Source of the DNA: CAZOWW01 sp964583765
GTDB taxonomy: Bacteria > Actinomycetota > Actinomycetes > Actinomycetales > Kineosporiaceae
NCBI GenBank assembly: GCA_964583765.1
Contig: CAZOWW010000048.1
Coordinates: 1-38,354 of the forward strand
Direction of reading: 5' to 3'
DNA: 38,354 nucleotides
The notes under the pieces were generated by a model. The model was not told the origin of the DNA. It saw only the letters and a program-made list of their open reading frames with translations, and made no database searches. Below are positions 1 to 8,795 of this stretch, piece by piece. The translations under genes were made by a program, and so were the position numbers. How positions within the stretch are numbered: the stretch's first letter is position 1; every line of letters begins with the position of its first letter.

Positions 1-189
1 TGTGACGGGGAAGGCCGGATCGTGTTCCCGGGCTACCCGGTCGGCCACTACCGCAACCACTTCCTGCACTCTTTTCTGTTCGAGAACGGGAAGATCAAGC
101 AGCAGCGCGAATTCATGAACCCGATCGAGCAGTACCGGGCCCTGGGTATCCCCGTGCCGGCCATCCGACGTGACGGAATCCCGACGTGA
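1..189 (+). CDS. phzB: PhzA/PhzB-type phenazine biosynthesis protein, 3' part only
   Basis: The window opens inside this gene; only the last 62 codons and the TGA stop are present. The visible part (CDGEGRIVFPGYPVGHYRNH, then REFMNPIEQYRALGIPVP and a terminal GIPT) matches the C-terminus of PhzA/PhzB, small NTF2-like proteins that in pseudomonads help condense two aminoketone intermediates into the tricyclic phenazine skeleton. The stop codon overlaps the GTG start of phzC by four bases (GTGA), so the genes are likely translationally coupled. The N-terminal half, the promoter and any phzA copy lie left of the window. Identification rests on recalled family sequence and on the following phzC-G order. 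Confidence 0.93.
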   Translation, partial: CDGEGRIVFPGYPVGHYRNHFLHSFLFENGKIKQQREFMNPIEQYRALGIPVPAIRRDGIPT

Positions 190-1517
190 ATCCGCAGGGG
201 GGTCATCTTTTCACCGGCGCGTCCGTGGCAGAGCTCGCGGCGAACCTGCCACGATCGGCCGCCGAGCCCACAGGGAATCACTTGTTCGAGGAGAACCTCA
301 CCCCGGAAATATGCCGGGGCCCTCAGCAGCCGATCTGGGAGAACCCCGAGCAGGTCCGGTTGGCACGCGAATTCCTTGCGACCTTTCCCCCGCTCGTCCG
401 GCGCGCCGACGTGGACGAGCTTCACGGGAGACTGTCCGACGCGGCCCGAGGCGAGCTGCTGGTGCTGCAGGTCGGCGACTGTGCGGAGGACCCGGCCGAA
501 CGCACCGCAGAACGCGTCGCCGCCAAGACGGAGCTGCTCGAGGAGCTCGCCGGCATGCTGGAGCGCGCCAACGGCCTCCCCGTGCTGAAGGTCGGGCGGA
601 TCGCCGGCCAGTTCGCCAAGCCCCGGTCGAATGACACCGAGTCGATCGACGGGGTTGTGCTGCCGGTCTACCGCGGCCACCTCGTCAACGGCCCCGAGCC
701 GGATCCCGAGAGCCGGCGACCCGATCCGTTGCGGATGCTCATCGGTTTCCGCGCGGCCTCAGAGATCATGGGACGGCTGGGCTGGCCACCGGTCGGGGCG
801 GAGTCGAGCACGCCGGCTGCCGAACCGACCGTGTGGACCAGCCATGAGGCTCTGCTGCTGGACTACGAGCAGCCCCTGGTCCGGGAGCATTCCGACGGCA
901 GGTGCTGGCTGGGTTCAACCCACTGGCCGTGGATCGGCGAGCGGACCCGCCAGCTGTACGGCCCGCACGTGGCCCTGCTCGCACGGGTGTCCAACCCGGT
1001 CGCCTGCAAGGTCGGCCCGAGCATGAGCGCCGGCGAGATCACGCTCCTGTGCGAGCTCCTGGATCCGAACAGGGAACCCGGTCGGCTCACCCTCATCGCC
1101 CGGATCGGCGCCGACGCCGTCGCCACCAAGCTGCCCGAGCTCGTCGCGGCGGTACGGTCCGCCGGCCACCCGGTGATCTGGCTCTGCGACCCGATGCACG
1201 GCAACGGCACGTGCACTCCTGAAGGTCGCAAGATCCGGCACGTGAGCACCATCATCCGCGAGGTGCACGCCTTCCGGCGTGCGGTCGAACTGGCCGGCGG
1301 GGTGGCCGGTGGCCTGCACCTCGAGGCGACCCCGGATGACGTGCTCGAGTGTGTCGACGACGCGTTCGAGGCCCCGGCAGGTTCCGGACGCGGGACGAGC
1401 CTGTGCGACCCCCGGCTCAACGCCACCCAGGCAGCGGAGGTGGTCGCCGCGTGGACGACAGCGGTGGATCTCGTCGGTGCGGCCCGAGCCGTGTCGAGCG
1501 GACTGACCGGTAACTGA
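186..1517 (+). CDS. phzC: Class II (plant-type) 3-deoxy-D-arabino-heptulosonate 7-phosphate synthase
   Basis: This 443-residue protein should condense phosphoenolpyruvate and erythrose 4-phosphate to DAHP, the first shikimate step, raising chorismate supply for phenazine synthesis. Family hallmarks are LQVGDCAED near residue 96, VGRIAGQFAKPRSNDTE near 138-154, KVGPSMS near 277-283 and DPMHGNGT near 336-343. It is about 40 residues longer at the N-terminus than pseudomonad PhzC, so the GTG at 186, which overlaps the phzB stop, is the likely but not certain start. No strong ribosome binding site precedes it, in keeping with coupled translation. The gap to phzD is 17 bp. A cluster-dedicated DAHP synthase is usually less feedback-inhibited than the housekeeping enzyme; that part is inference. 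Confidence 0.93.
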   Translation: MNPQGGHLFTGASVAELAANLPRSAAEPTGNHLFEENLTPEICRGPQQPIWENPEQVRLAREFLATFPPLVRRADVDELHGRLSDAARGELLVLQVGDCAEDPAERTAERVAAKTELLEELAGMLERANGLPVLKVGRIAGQFAKPRSNDTESIDGVVLPVYRGHLVNGPEPDPESRRPDPLRMLIGFRAASEIMGRLGWPPVGAESSTPAAEPTVWTSHEALLLDYEQPLVREHSDGRCWLGSTHWPWIGERTRQLYGPHVALLARVSNPVACKVGPSMSAGEITLLCELLDPNREPGRLTLIARIGADAVATKLPELVAAVRSAGHPVIWLCDPMHGNGTCTPEGRKIRHVSTIIREVHAFRRAVELAGGVAGGLHLEATPDDVLECVDDAFEAPAGSGRGTSLCDPRLNATQAAEVVAAWTTAVDLVGAARAVSSGLTGN

Positions 1518-1534
1518 GAAGGAAGGAGTTCTCG

Positions 1535-2158
1535 ATGGGGGGAATCCCACGGATACCCTGGTATCCGATGCCGACCCGGACGACGTTGCCGGCCAATGTC
1601 GCGCAGTGGACCGTCGATCCGGCACGCGCCGTGCTCCTGCTGCACGACATGCAGAGCTTCTTCCTGAAACCTCTGGCGTCGCCGTTGCGTGACGAACTGG
1701 TGAACAACGCCACGCTGCTGCGCAAGCAGTGTGTCGACCTCGACATTCCTATCGCCTACACGGCTCAACCCGGGGGGATGACCGACCGGCAGCGGGGGCT
1801 GCTGAGGGATTTCTGGGGCCCGGGTATGAGCACCGAACCCGGCGAACGGGGGGTGGTCCCCGAGCTGGCGCCGGCGGCCTCCGACTGGTTGCTGACCAAG
1901 TGGCGATACAGCGCGTTCCACAACTCCGATCTGTTGGCGCGGATGCGTTCGTCCGGGCGCGACCAGCTCATCGTGTCCGGCGTGTACGCGCACGTCGGCG
2001 TGCTGACAACGGCACTGGACGCGTTCAGCCACGACATCCAGCCGTTCCTGGTCGCCGATGCTCTCGGCGACTTCACCGAAGCCGACCACCACAGCACCCT
2101 CGCGTACGCGGCTCTGTGCTGCGCGACGGTGGTCCTGACCGAAGACGTGATCCCGTGA
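1535..2158 (+). CDS. phzD: PhzD isochorismatase (2-amino-2-deoxyisochorismate hydrolase)
   Basis: A 207-residue protein, the same length as pseudomonad PhzD. It hydrolyses the vinyl ether of 2-amino-2-deoxyisochorismate to trans-2,3-dihydro-3-hydroxyanthranilate plus pyruvate. The N-terminus (GIPRIPWYPMPT) and the core LLLHDMQSFFLKPL place catalytic Asp at residue 38; LLTKWRYSAF carries the expected catalytic Lys; GVYAHVGVL and DIQPFLVADALGDF complete the isochorismatase fold. A purine-rich ribosome site (GGAAGGAG) lies about 6-8 bases before the ATG. The TGA stop overlaps the GTG of phzE by four bases, so the two are probably translationally coupled. Confidence 0.96.
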   Translation: MGGIPRIPWYPMPTRTTLPANVAQWTVDPARAVLLLHDMQSFFLKPLASPLRDELVNNATLLRKQCVDLDIPIAYTAQPGGMTDRQRGLLRDFWGPGMSTEPGERGVVPELAPAASDWLLTKWRYSAFHNSDLLARMRSSGRDQLIVSGVYAHVGVLTTALDAFSHDIQPFLVADALGDFTEADHHSTLAYAALCCATVVLTEDVIP

Positions 2159-4029
2159 CGGCGCCCGCCGACCACGATCTGCTCGGCCGGATCCTCACGG
2201 CGCAGACCTCCGCCTTCGCGCTCGTCAGCCGCCCTGGGAGTGGCGTCCCGGGCATGCTCGACGTGCTGGTCGGCGAGGTGGTCGAGGTCGAGTCGTTGTC
2301 CGAGATCCCGCTCGCCGACGATGCCGCGGGCTGGGACGCACTGGTGGTCGTGCCGTATCGGCAACTGGCCGAGCGCGGATTCGACGCACCGGACGACGGC
2401 GCGCCGCTGCTGGTGATGACCGTCGGAGCCCAGGACCAGGTGCCGCTCGCCGACGCGCTCACCCGCCTGCCGAACGCGCCGACCGTCCCGGTGGGCGGGC
2501 ACTTCGATCTCGACGACGACGCCTACGCGGGCCTGGTCCGGCGAATCGTCGACGACGAGATCGGCACGGGCGAGGGTGCCAATTTCGTCATCAAGCGATC
2601 CTTCCTGACGGACATCAGCGATTGGACGCCGCAGGCCGCGCTCTCGTTCTTCCGGCGGCTGCTACAGCAAGAACGGCAGGCCTACTGGATCTTCGTCGTC
2701 CATGACGGGAAGAGGTCGCTGATCGGTGCGACACCTGAGCGCCATGTCTCGCTGCGCGACGGGACCGCCGTGATGAACCCGATCAGCGGTACCTATCGGT
2801 ACCCGAAGAGTGGCCCCACCCTCGACGGCGTCCTGGACTTCCTCGCCGACAACAAGGAGACCGACGAGCTGTTCATGGTCGTCGACGAGGAACTGAAGAT
2901 GATGGCGCGGATCTGTCCCGGCGGCGGTCGGATACGCGGTCCGCACCTCAAGGAGATGAAGTGTGTCGCGCACACCGAGTACCTGATCGAGGGCCGGACC
3001 GAGCTGGACGTGCGGGAGATCCTGCGGGAGACGATGTTCGCCCCCACGGTCACCGGCAGCCCGCTGGAGAGTGCCGCACGCGTGATCGCGCGGTACGAGC
3101 CGCAAGGTCGCCGCTACTACAGCGGCGTCGTCGCCCTGATCGGCCGAGGCCCTCAGGGTGATCGTCAGCTCGACTCCTCGATCCTCATCCGCACGGCCGA
3201 GATCGACGCCGGGGGCCGGATGCGGATCGACGTCGGTGCGACCCTGGTCCGCCACTCCGACCCGTTGACCGAGGCGGCCGAAACCCGAGCCAAGGTGGCC
3301 TGCCTGCTCGACGCGTTGGAGCCGCCGGCGGACACCACCGACTGCGCGACGCACCCGGCGGTCCGTTCCGCGCTGTTGCGCCGGAACGAGAGGATCTCCG
3401 ACTTCTGGATCGAGCGAGGCGACCCGCTCAGCCAGGAAGTGCCGAAACTGCCCAGCATGCCGATCCTGATCATCGACGCCGAGGACACCTTCACCGCCAT
3501 GCTGGCCGCGCAACTCCGGTCGCTCGGGCCAGCGGTGGAGGTACGGCGCTTCGACGAGCCCTACGACCTGGACAGGTACGAACTGATCGTGTTGGGTCCA
3601 GGCCCCGGGGATCCGCAGATCGCCGAGCACCCGAAGATCGCTCACCTTCGGTCGACGATGGATGCCGCACTGGCGGGACATCGGCCGCTGCTCGCCGTCT
3701 GCCTGAGTCACCAGGTGCTCAGCATCCGGCTCGGCCTCGAACTGCGCCGCCTGCAGCCGCCCAACCAGGGTCTGGCGCGGGAGGTGGATCTGTTCGGTGC
3801 CCGCGAGCGGGTCGGCTTCTACAACACCTTCGCCGCCTTCAGCGATCAGGACAAGATCGAAGTCGACGGGATGGGTGTCGTGGAGGTGAGCCGGGACGCG
3901 GGGACCGGGGAGGTGTACGCCCTGCGTGGCCCGGGATTCGCGTCGATGCAGTTCCATCCGGAATCGGTGCTCACGGTCGACGGACCGCGCCTGATCGCAG
4001 ATTCGATCCGGCGAATGCTCGACCGATGA
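2155..4029 (+). CDS. phzE: PhzE 2-amino-2-deoxyisochorismate synthase (anthranilate synthase-like)
   Basis: This 624-residue enzyme should convert chorismate and glutamine to 2-amino-2-deoxyisochorismate, the substrate of PhzD. The N-terminal two thirds is a chorismate-binding (TrpE-like) domain, including MNPISGTYRYP and FAPTVTGSPLESA. A class I glutamine amidotransferase domain follows from about residue 435, with nucleophile Cys516 in AVCLSHQ and His601/Glu603 in FHPES. An open frame continues upstream, but the GTG at 2155, overlapping the phzD stop, gives the family length of about 625-635 and starts at the conserved N-terminus. The stop overlaps the next ATG (ATGA). Confidence 0.96.
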   Translation: MTAPADHDLLGRILTAQTSAFALVSRPGSGVPGMLDVLVGEVVEVESLSEIPLADDAAGWDALVVVPYRQLAERGFDAPDDGAPLLVMTVGAQDQVPLADALTRLPNAPTVPVGGHFDLDDDAYAGLVRRIVDDEIGTGEGANFVIKRSFLTDISDWTPQAALSFFRRLLQQERQAYWIFVVHDGKRSLIGATPERHVSLRDGTAVMNPISGTYRYPKSGPTLDGVLDFLADNKETDELFMVVDEELKMMARICPGGGRIRGPHLKEMKCVAHTEYLIEGRTELDVREILRETMFAPTVTGSPLESAARVIARYEPQGRRYYSGVVALIGRGPQGDRQLDSSILIRTAEIDAGGRMRIDVGATLVRHSDPLTEAAETRAKVACLLDALEPPADTTDCATHPAVRSALLRRNERISDFWIERGDPLSQEVPKLPSMPILIIDAEDTFTAMLAAQLRSLGPAVEVRRFDEPYDLDRYELIVLGPGPGDPQIAEHPKIAHLRSTMDAALAGHRPLLAVCLSHQVLSIRLGLELRRLQPPNQGLAREVDLFGARERVGFYNTFAAFSDQDKIEVDGMGVVEVSRDAGTGEVYALRGPGFASMQFHPESVLTVDGPRLIADSIRRMLDR

Positions 4030-4319
4030 CCCTCACCATCGCGTGGTGGGACCTGACTGATTCCGACGTGACGATCGAGGCGCTCGAACAGGACATGCGT
4101 CACTCGATCGATGCCTGGTACGAGGTCGAGGGCCTGAGCGTGAAGCTCTGGATCGCTGACCGCGAGAACAGCCGTTGGGGTGCCGTGATGTGGTGGGACC
4201 CCTACGTTCCCCCCGGGCAGCCGCTGCCACCGAACCGGGCGGCGGAGCTGATCGGCCGTCCACCGACCTGCCGGGCACAGTTCGACGTGGTTGCCACAGC
4301 CGAGGGGAATCACTCGTGA
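4026..4319 (+). CDS. Small YdhR-like / alpha-beta barrel protein inside the phenazine operon
   Basis: A 97-residue protein whose ATG overlaps the phzE stop by four bases. The pattern SIDAWYEVEGLSVKLWIADR followed by GAVMWWD resembles the E. coli YdhR family (LAESINQEPGFLWKVWTE, then GGIYLF), small dimeric alpha-beta barrel proteins proposed to act as cofactor-free monooxygenases or ligand binders. Many Trp and Tyr residues could line an aromatic pocket. It is not one of the seven core phz genes of pseudomonads. Position between phzE and phzF suggests a role in or near ring formation, oxidation or intermediate protection; this is inference. The family assignment is by eye, so moderate confidence only. 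Confidence 0.6.
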   Translation: MTLTIAWWDLTDSDVTIEALEQDMRHSIDAWYEVEGLSVKLWIADRENSRWGAVMWWDPYVPPGQPLPPNRAAELIGRPPTCRAQFDVVATAEGNHS

Positions 4320-4362
4320 ACCCCGACCATCATCGGTACCGACTGTCTTGAGTGGAGTAGGC

Positions 4363-5196
4363 ATGCACGACTATGCGGTCGTCGACTCGTTTACGCGTCG
4401 GCCGCTCGACGGAAATCCAGTCGCAGTGTTCTTCGACTGCGAAGACCTCACCACCCACCTCATGCAACGCATCGCCAACGAGATGCACCTGTCCGAAACC
4501 ACTTTCGTCTTGCCGCCGCAGTGCGGCGGCGACGCCCATGTCCGCATCTTCACCCCGGTCAACGAACTGCCGTTCGCCGGGCACCCCATGCTCGGAACCG
4601 CGGTGGCGCTCGCGGAGAAGCTGGGCCAGGACACCTTGCAGCTGGAGACCGCGATGGGTGTCATCCCGTTCCGCGTCGGCACCGATGACGGAGCCACGGA
4701 GGTCTGCATGGAGCAGCCGCTGCCCGGGTGGGAGCGGTACGAGCACGGCACCGAGCTGTTGGAGGCGCTCGGCGTCAAGACCTCGATCGCACCGGTGGAG
4801 GCCTATCGGAACGGGCCGCGGCACGTGTTCGTCGGGCTGCCGGACGTTCCCGCGCTCTCGGCCCTGCACCCGGACCACCGGGCGTTGGCCCGCTTTCCGG
4901 ACATGGCAGTCAACTGTTTCGCCGGTGCCGGTTCGCGATGGCGGATCCGGATGTTCTCGCCTGCCTACGGGGTGGTCGAGGACGCGGCGACCGGATCCGC
5001 CGCCGGACCGCTCGCGATCCACCTGGCCCGACACGGTCTGGCGGGATGGGCACAGGACATCGAGATCGAACAGGGGGTCGAACTGGGACGCCCTTCGCTG
5101 ATGCGGGCCGTCGCCTGGGGCGACGGCGAGCAGATCAAGGCCGTGAACGTGAGCGGCCACGGCGTCGTCGTCGCCCGCGGAACCCTCTGCGTCTAG
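4363..5196 (+). CDS. phzF: PhzF trans-2,3-dihydro-3-hydroxyanthranilate isomerase
   Basis: 277 residues, essentially the pseudomonad PhzF length. It isomerises trans-2,3-dihydro-3-hydroxyanthranilate to the reactive aminoketone that dimerises into the phenazine core. The catalytic base Glu45 is present in LSETTFVL. Other family motifs are DGNPVAVFFD, FTPVNELPFAGHPMLGTA, YRNGPRHVFVGL and YGVVEDAATGSAAGPLAIHL. An in-frame extension starts at 4291, but the ATG at 4363 with a GGAG 5 bases upstream matches the family N-terminus (MHDYAVVDSF). The 43-bp gap after the YdhR-like gene is the largest within the core operon. Confidence 0.96.
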   Translation: MHDYAVVDSFTRRPLDGNPVAVFFDCEDLTTHLMQRIANEMHLSETTFVLPPQCGGDAHVRIFTPVNELPFAGHPMLGTAVALAEKLGQDTLQLETAMGVIPFRVGTDDGATEVCMEQPLPGWERYEHGTELLEALGVKTSIAPVEAYRNGPRHVFVGLPDVPALSALHPDHRALARFPDMAVNCFAGAGSRWRIRMFSPAYGVVEDAATGSAAGPLAIHLARHGLAGWAQDIEIEQGVELGRPSLMRAVAWGDGEQIKAVNVSGHGVVVARGTLCV

Positions 5197-5226
5197 TGGA
5201 ACCCCGAACGTAGCGAGGAGCCCCGC

Positions 5227-5907
5227 ATGGTCATGGGTCAGAACGATCTGATCACGGAAGGCACGAGGTCGACATCGAGCCGGTTCGAGTCACTCGGGGG
5301 GATTGTCGATCTCGACTTCCCCGAGTACGACCGGCCGCCGGCGCAGCCGATCGATCTGGTACGCAGTTGGCTGGACGACGCCGTCGATCGTGGCGTCCGC
5401 GAACCCCGGGCGTTGGCGCTGGCCACCGCCGATGCCCGGGGCATCGCCTCCAACCGCATCGTGGTGATCATCTCGATCACCGATCGAGGGCTGGTCTTCG
5501 CCAGCCACAGCGACAGCCAGAAGGGCCGTGAGATGGCAGCGACGGGCTGGGCGTCCGGGCTGCTCTATTGGCGGGAGACCGGTCAGCAAATCATTCTGTC
5601 CGGCCCGGTGGCACCGTTGCCGGAACCTGAGTCCGACGCGCTGTGGTCGAGCCGGCCGATCCCGCTCCATGCCATGTCGAGCGTCAGTCATCAGAGCGCA
5701 CCCCTGACAGATGTCGCGGCGCTGCGGGCCGAGGCCGCCGAGCTCGAGATTTTGCACCGGGCCCTTCCGCGGCCGCATTCCTACGTCGGTTATTGCCTGC
5801 GACCGGCTGTCGTCGAGTTCTGGTGCGCGGCGTCCGACCGCCTGCACCGTCGCCTGCGGTACGACCTCGGTCCGGACGGCTGGCGGACAAGCAGGCTTCA
5901 GCCCTGA
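5227..5907 (+). CDS. phzG: PhzG FMN-dependent oxidase (PdxH-like)
   Basis: 226 residues, related to pyridoxine 5'-phosphate oxidase. PhzG oxidises the hexahydro- and tetrahydro-phenazine carboxylates made by the PhzF/PhzA-B steps toward the aromatic acids. Motifs include RALALATADARGIASNRIV, FASHSDSQKGREM and, near the C-terminus, VEFWCAASDRLHRRLRY, the typical FMN-binding pyridoxamine oxidase tail. A GAGGAG ribosome site lies 7 bases before the ATG. A second ATG two codons later is also possible. The gene follows phzF by 30 bp. Confidence 0.94.
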   Translation: MVMGQNDLITEGTRSTSSRFESLGGIVDLDFPEYDRPPAQPIDLVRSWLDDAVDRGVREPRALALATADARGIASNRIVVIISITDRGLVFASHSDSQKGREMAATGWASGLLYWRETGQQIILSGPVAPLPEPESDALWSSRPIPLHAMSSVSHQSAPLTDVAALRAEAAELEILHRALPRPHSYVGYCLRPAVVEFWCAASDRLHRRLRYDLGPDGWRTSRLQP

Positions 5908-5959
5908 GAACGACCGGGAACCGGCTCAACCGATAGACCCAAGAAAGGCAGTACAGTCG

Positions 5960-7060
5960 ATGATCACTCTGACCGAGCAGATCTTGGATCTCCCCTTCGA
6001 TGTGGCGCCCGACCCGGACGAGTTCATCCGGGCGGCCATGGAATGGCACTTCAACCCGGAGACCGGCTGCGCGTTCTGGCTGGAGCGGGCGAAGACCCTC
6101 GGGTTCGACCCACGAGCCGACGTACGAAGCCACGCGGACCTGCAGCTGTTTCCGAACGTCGCCCCCGAGCTTCGCGAAGCCCGTGCCGAGGACCTCATTC
6201 CGAGGGGCTACGGGAAAGCTCCGGATGTGATCGGGTTCTTCGAGAGCGGCGGCACCACGGGCATCCCGAAAAGGGTCGTGCTGATGAGGGACTGGCTGGA
6301 GCGCATGGTCTCCTGGAGCAACGCGCATCTGGACCGGCACGGAATCCCGCGCGGCCTGAACTGGCTGGGAATTATTCCCACCGGCCCCCATGTCGTCGCC
6401 GCGTTGTTCCACCGGCACGCCCGCACGCACGGCACGCACGGTTTCACGATCGACCTGGATCCGCGCTGGGTCAAGAAGCTCATCGCCGACAAGCGGTTCG
6501 GCGACGCCGAGGCCTACGCCGGGCATGTCGTCCAACAGGCGGTCGATGTCCTGCGCACGCAGGAGGTCGGCCTCCTCACGGTCACCCCTCCGCTGCTCGA
6601 GCGCATCGCCCGCGATGATGCGCTGGTCGACCTGGTGAATTCCAAGGTCAAAGCAATCCGCTGGGGCGGCACACAGCTGGACCCGGACTCCCGCAGCCTG
6701 TTCAAGGACGAGATCTTCCCGGACACGGCGCTCTGCGGCGAGTACGGCAGCACGATGATGATCGGTGTCGCGGGCGAACGCGCGGGCTTGGACAGCGGCT
6801 CGCCGTGCATCTTCGACCCCTTCTCGCCGTACGTCACCTTCACGGTCGTCGACGCGACGACGGGCGAGCCCGTGCCGTACGGGCAGCGCGGTCAGGTTGT
6901 CGTCAACCATGTGAGCAAGTCCTTCCTTCTCCCCAACAACCTCGAACGGGATCTGGCCACCCGCATACCGCCCGTCGCGGGCTCCGTCGGCGACTCGGTG
7001 GCTGACATCGCGCCGGTCGCCACGTTCGAGGACGAGGCCGTCATCGAAGGCGTGTACTGA
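5960..7060 (+). CDS. EhpF/LuxE-like adenylating enzyme, probable phenazine carboxylate-AMP ligase
   Basis: 366 residues of the ANL adenylate-forming superfamily in a short form. The ATP-binding loop is FFESGGTTGIPKRVV near residues 92-106; AIRWGGTQLD and CGEYGSTMMIG provide the later adenylation motifs. Known relatives are LuxE-type acyl-protein synthetases and EhpF of Pantoea agglomerans, which activates phenazine-1,6-dicarboxylate in griseoluteic acid synthesis. Lying directly after phzG and overlapping a LuxC-like reductase, it is most simply read as activating one carboxyl of the phenazine dicarboxylate for reduction. The open frame extends into phzG, but ATG 5960 with AAGAAAGG upstream gives the family N-terminus. 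Exact substrate is inferred from context. Confidence 0.82.
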   Translation: MITLTEQILDLPFDVAPDPDEFIRAAMEWHFNPETGCAFWLERAKTLGFDPRADVRSHADLQLFPNVAPELREARAEDLIPRGYGKAPDVIGFFESGGTTGIPKRVVLMRDWLERMVSWSNAHLDRHGIPRGLNWLGIIPTGPHVVAALFHRHARTHGTHGFTIDLDPRWVKKLIADKRFGDAEAYAGHVVQQAVDVLRTQEVGLLTVTPPLLERIARDDALVDLVNSKVKAIRWGGTQLDPDSRSLFKDEIFPDTALCGEYGSTMMIGVAGERAGLDSGSPCIFDPFSPYVTFTVVDATTGEPVPYGQRGQVVVNHVSKSFLLPNNLERDLATRIPPVAGSVGDSVADIAPVATFEDEAVIEGVY

Positions 7061-8442
7061 TGACCGGCTGCGCCCCGATCGAGATTCCGGCGCTGGGGCC
7101 GTCCGGCGAGTTCCGGGCGGCGAACCGGCTGTCGGTCACCGATGTCAGCGGTGCCGGCCTCGCCGACGTGAGTCTGGTCCCGCCGGTGTACGTCCATCGA
7201 GCCGTGGCCGCGCTGCACCGCGCCGAGACGCTGCCGGCGGCAGACCGGGCCGCTCTCCTGGCAAAGGCAGCGGAATTGTTCGAGCAGGCCACCATTGGCG
7301 GGCTGTCTCCCGCGGACTACCAGCATGCAGTCAGCCGGGCCGGCGGGGTGCCGATCTCGTCGGTGCGGGAGGCGAACGGCTCCGTGGCGCAGCGGGTGGC
7401 GAACGCCTTCGAGAGCGCTCACCAAGCCCGGCCCAGGGGAGCGTCGACGGACTGGCAGGATCCTTCCCCGCGAGCCGGCCGAGCTGTCTGGGTCCGGCGC
7501 GGGTCGGTGTTCGCGGTCCATGCGGCCGGAAACCATCCGGGCACCCACGCCATCTGGCCGGAGGCGCTCGCGTTGGGCTACCGGGTCGCGGTCCGCCCGT
7601 CCAGCCGTGATCCGTTCACCCCGTATCGGCTGATCACCGCGCTGCGCACGGCCGGATTCCCGGCCGACCACGTGGTACTGCTTCCCACCGACCATGGCGG
7701 TGCCGACGCGGTGCTACGCGGCGCGGATCTCGGGATGGTCTACGGCGGCGCCGACGTCGTGGAGAAGTACCGAGGCACCCAGGTGTTGTCGCAGGGACCG
7801 GGGCGGTCGAAGATCCTCATCACCGCCGACACCGACTGGCGCCGGCACCTGGACGTCATCGTCGAGTCGGTGGCCGACCACGGAGGAACGGGCTGCGTGA
7901 ACACCAGTGCCGTGCTCATCGAGGGCGACCCCGCTCCGCTCGCCGAGGCGATCGCCGAGCGACTGGCCTCGAAACCCAGCCTGCCTCCGGAGCACTCCGA
8001 GGCGAGCCTCCCGGTTCAGCAGGTGCAGGCAGCCCGTGCGATCGAGAGCTACCTCCTGAAGACGGCGGCAGGCGCGCGGGCGTGGCTCGGCGGTGACGGC
8101 GTCGCCGACGAACTCGGCGACGGCAGCGCGGCCCTCCGTCCGGCCGTGTACGAAGTGGACGGCCCCACCGCCCCGCAGCTCCGCGTCGAGTTGCCGTTCC
8201 CCTGCGTCTGGGTGGCTCCCTGGACACGCACCGCCGGCACCGCCCCGTTACGCGACACGCTGGTGCTCACCGTGCTCACTCAGGACGACGAGCTGGTGCA
8301 CGGGCTGGTGGACGAGCCGACGATCCGCAATGTCTACCTCGGCGACCGGCACACTCACTGGATGGCCTCCGGGGTCCCCCACGACGGGTTCCTCGGCGAC
8401 TTCCTCATGTGGAGCAAGGGCATCGCCATGTCGACGACGTAA
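7060..8442 (+). CDS. EhpG/LuxC-like acyl reductase (aldehyde dehydrogenase fold)
   Basis: 460 residues related to LuxC acyl-CoA reductases. The Rossmann segment (VFAVHAAGNHPGTHAIWPEA) and the motif HGGTGCVNTSAV, with presumed catalytic Cys279, match the aldehyde dehydrogenase superfamily. The start overlaps the stop of the adenylating gene (TGATG), so the two are translationally coupled. In the griseoluteic acid pathway the EhpF/EhpG pair makes 6-formylphenazine-1-carboxylate from phenazine-1,6-dicarboxylate; by analogy this enzyme would reduce the activated phenazine acid with NAD(P)H. It is the last intact gene of the operon here; later tailoring genes (alcohol formation, methylation) are not in the window. 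Confidence 0.82.
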   Translation: MTGCAPIEIPALGPSGEFRAANRLSVTDVSGAGLADVSLVPPVYVHRAVAALHRAETLPAADRAALLAKAAELFEQATIGGLSPADYQHAVSRAGGVPISSVREANGSVAQRVANAFESAHQARPRGASTDWQDPSPRAGRAVWVRRGSVFAVHAAGNHPGTHAIWPEALALGYRVAVRPSSRDPFTPYRLITALRTAGFPADHVVLLPTDHGGADAVLRGADLGMVYGGADVVEKYRGTQVLSQGPGRSKILITADTDWRRHLDVIVESVADHGGTGCVNTSAVLIEGDPAPLAEAIAERLASKPSLPPEHSEASLPVQQVQAARAIESYLLKTAAGARAWLGGDGVADELGDGSAALRPAVYEVDGPTAPQLRVELPFPCVWVAPWTRTAGTAPLRDTLVLTVLTQDDELVHGLVDEPTIRNVYLGDRHTHWMASGVPHDGFLGDFLMWSKGIAMSTT

Positions 8443-8795
8443 TCCCCGTGAGCCGAACCATGAGGCGGCTTCTGGAAGCGCGGTGGTGCGATCCGCTGCG
8501 CTGCCGGGAGCCCGCGGACGTCGCCTCGCGAATTTCCCGGTCATGTCGTGGTAACCGGCACCTTTGCTGCCGCCCGACTCGCCATCGACGAAGGCCCGGC
8601 AATTCTGACTGATTGCTGACCTCCCAGAGCTCCGGTGGGCGGCTCGGGTGTTCCCAATAGGGATTGACGGCTCTTCGAAGTTGAGCGGACAATCCGCTGG
8701 GCGGTGGAATCGCTGGATGCCGGCCCGCTGTGCGCGGTGCGGTGGAATCGCGTCCTGCGGCGTGAGTTCTCGGTGTTCCGGAACCCGAAGGTGAC
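8443..8795 (+). other. Gene-free stretch after the phenazine operon
   Basis: No intact gene is visible. Bases 8533-8619 read in one frame as FPGHVVVTGTFAAARLAIDE and onward to a stop, which looks protein-like and could be the 3' scrap of a lost tailoring gene, but I cannot name a family. No clear operon terminator hairpin was found. The stretch runs into the eroded IS30 transposase. Confidence 0.4.

Noticed and set aside
863..2092. Long minus-strand open frame opposite phzC/phzD
   Set aside because: GC-rich antisense shadow of well-conserved phz genes, with no recognisable domain.
1729..2154. Upstream extension of the phzE frame
   Set aside because: It overlaps conserved phzD in another frame and is Arg-rich; GTG 2155 gives the family length.
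8533..8619. Protein-like 3' scrap after the phenazine operon
   Set aside because: Too short and unrecognised to call as a gene; kept only as a note on the stretch.
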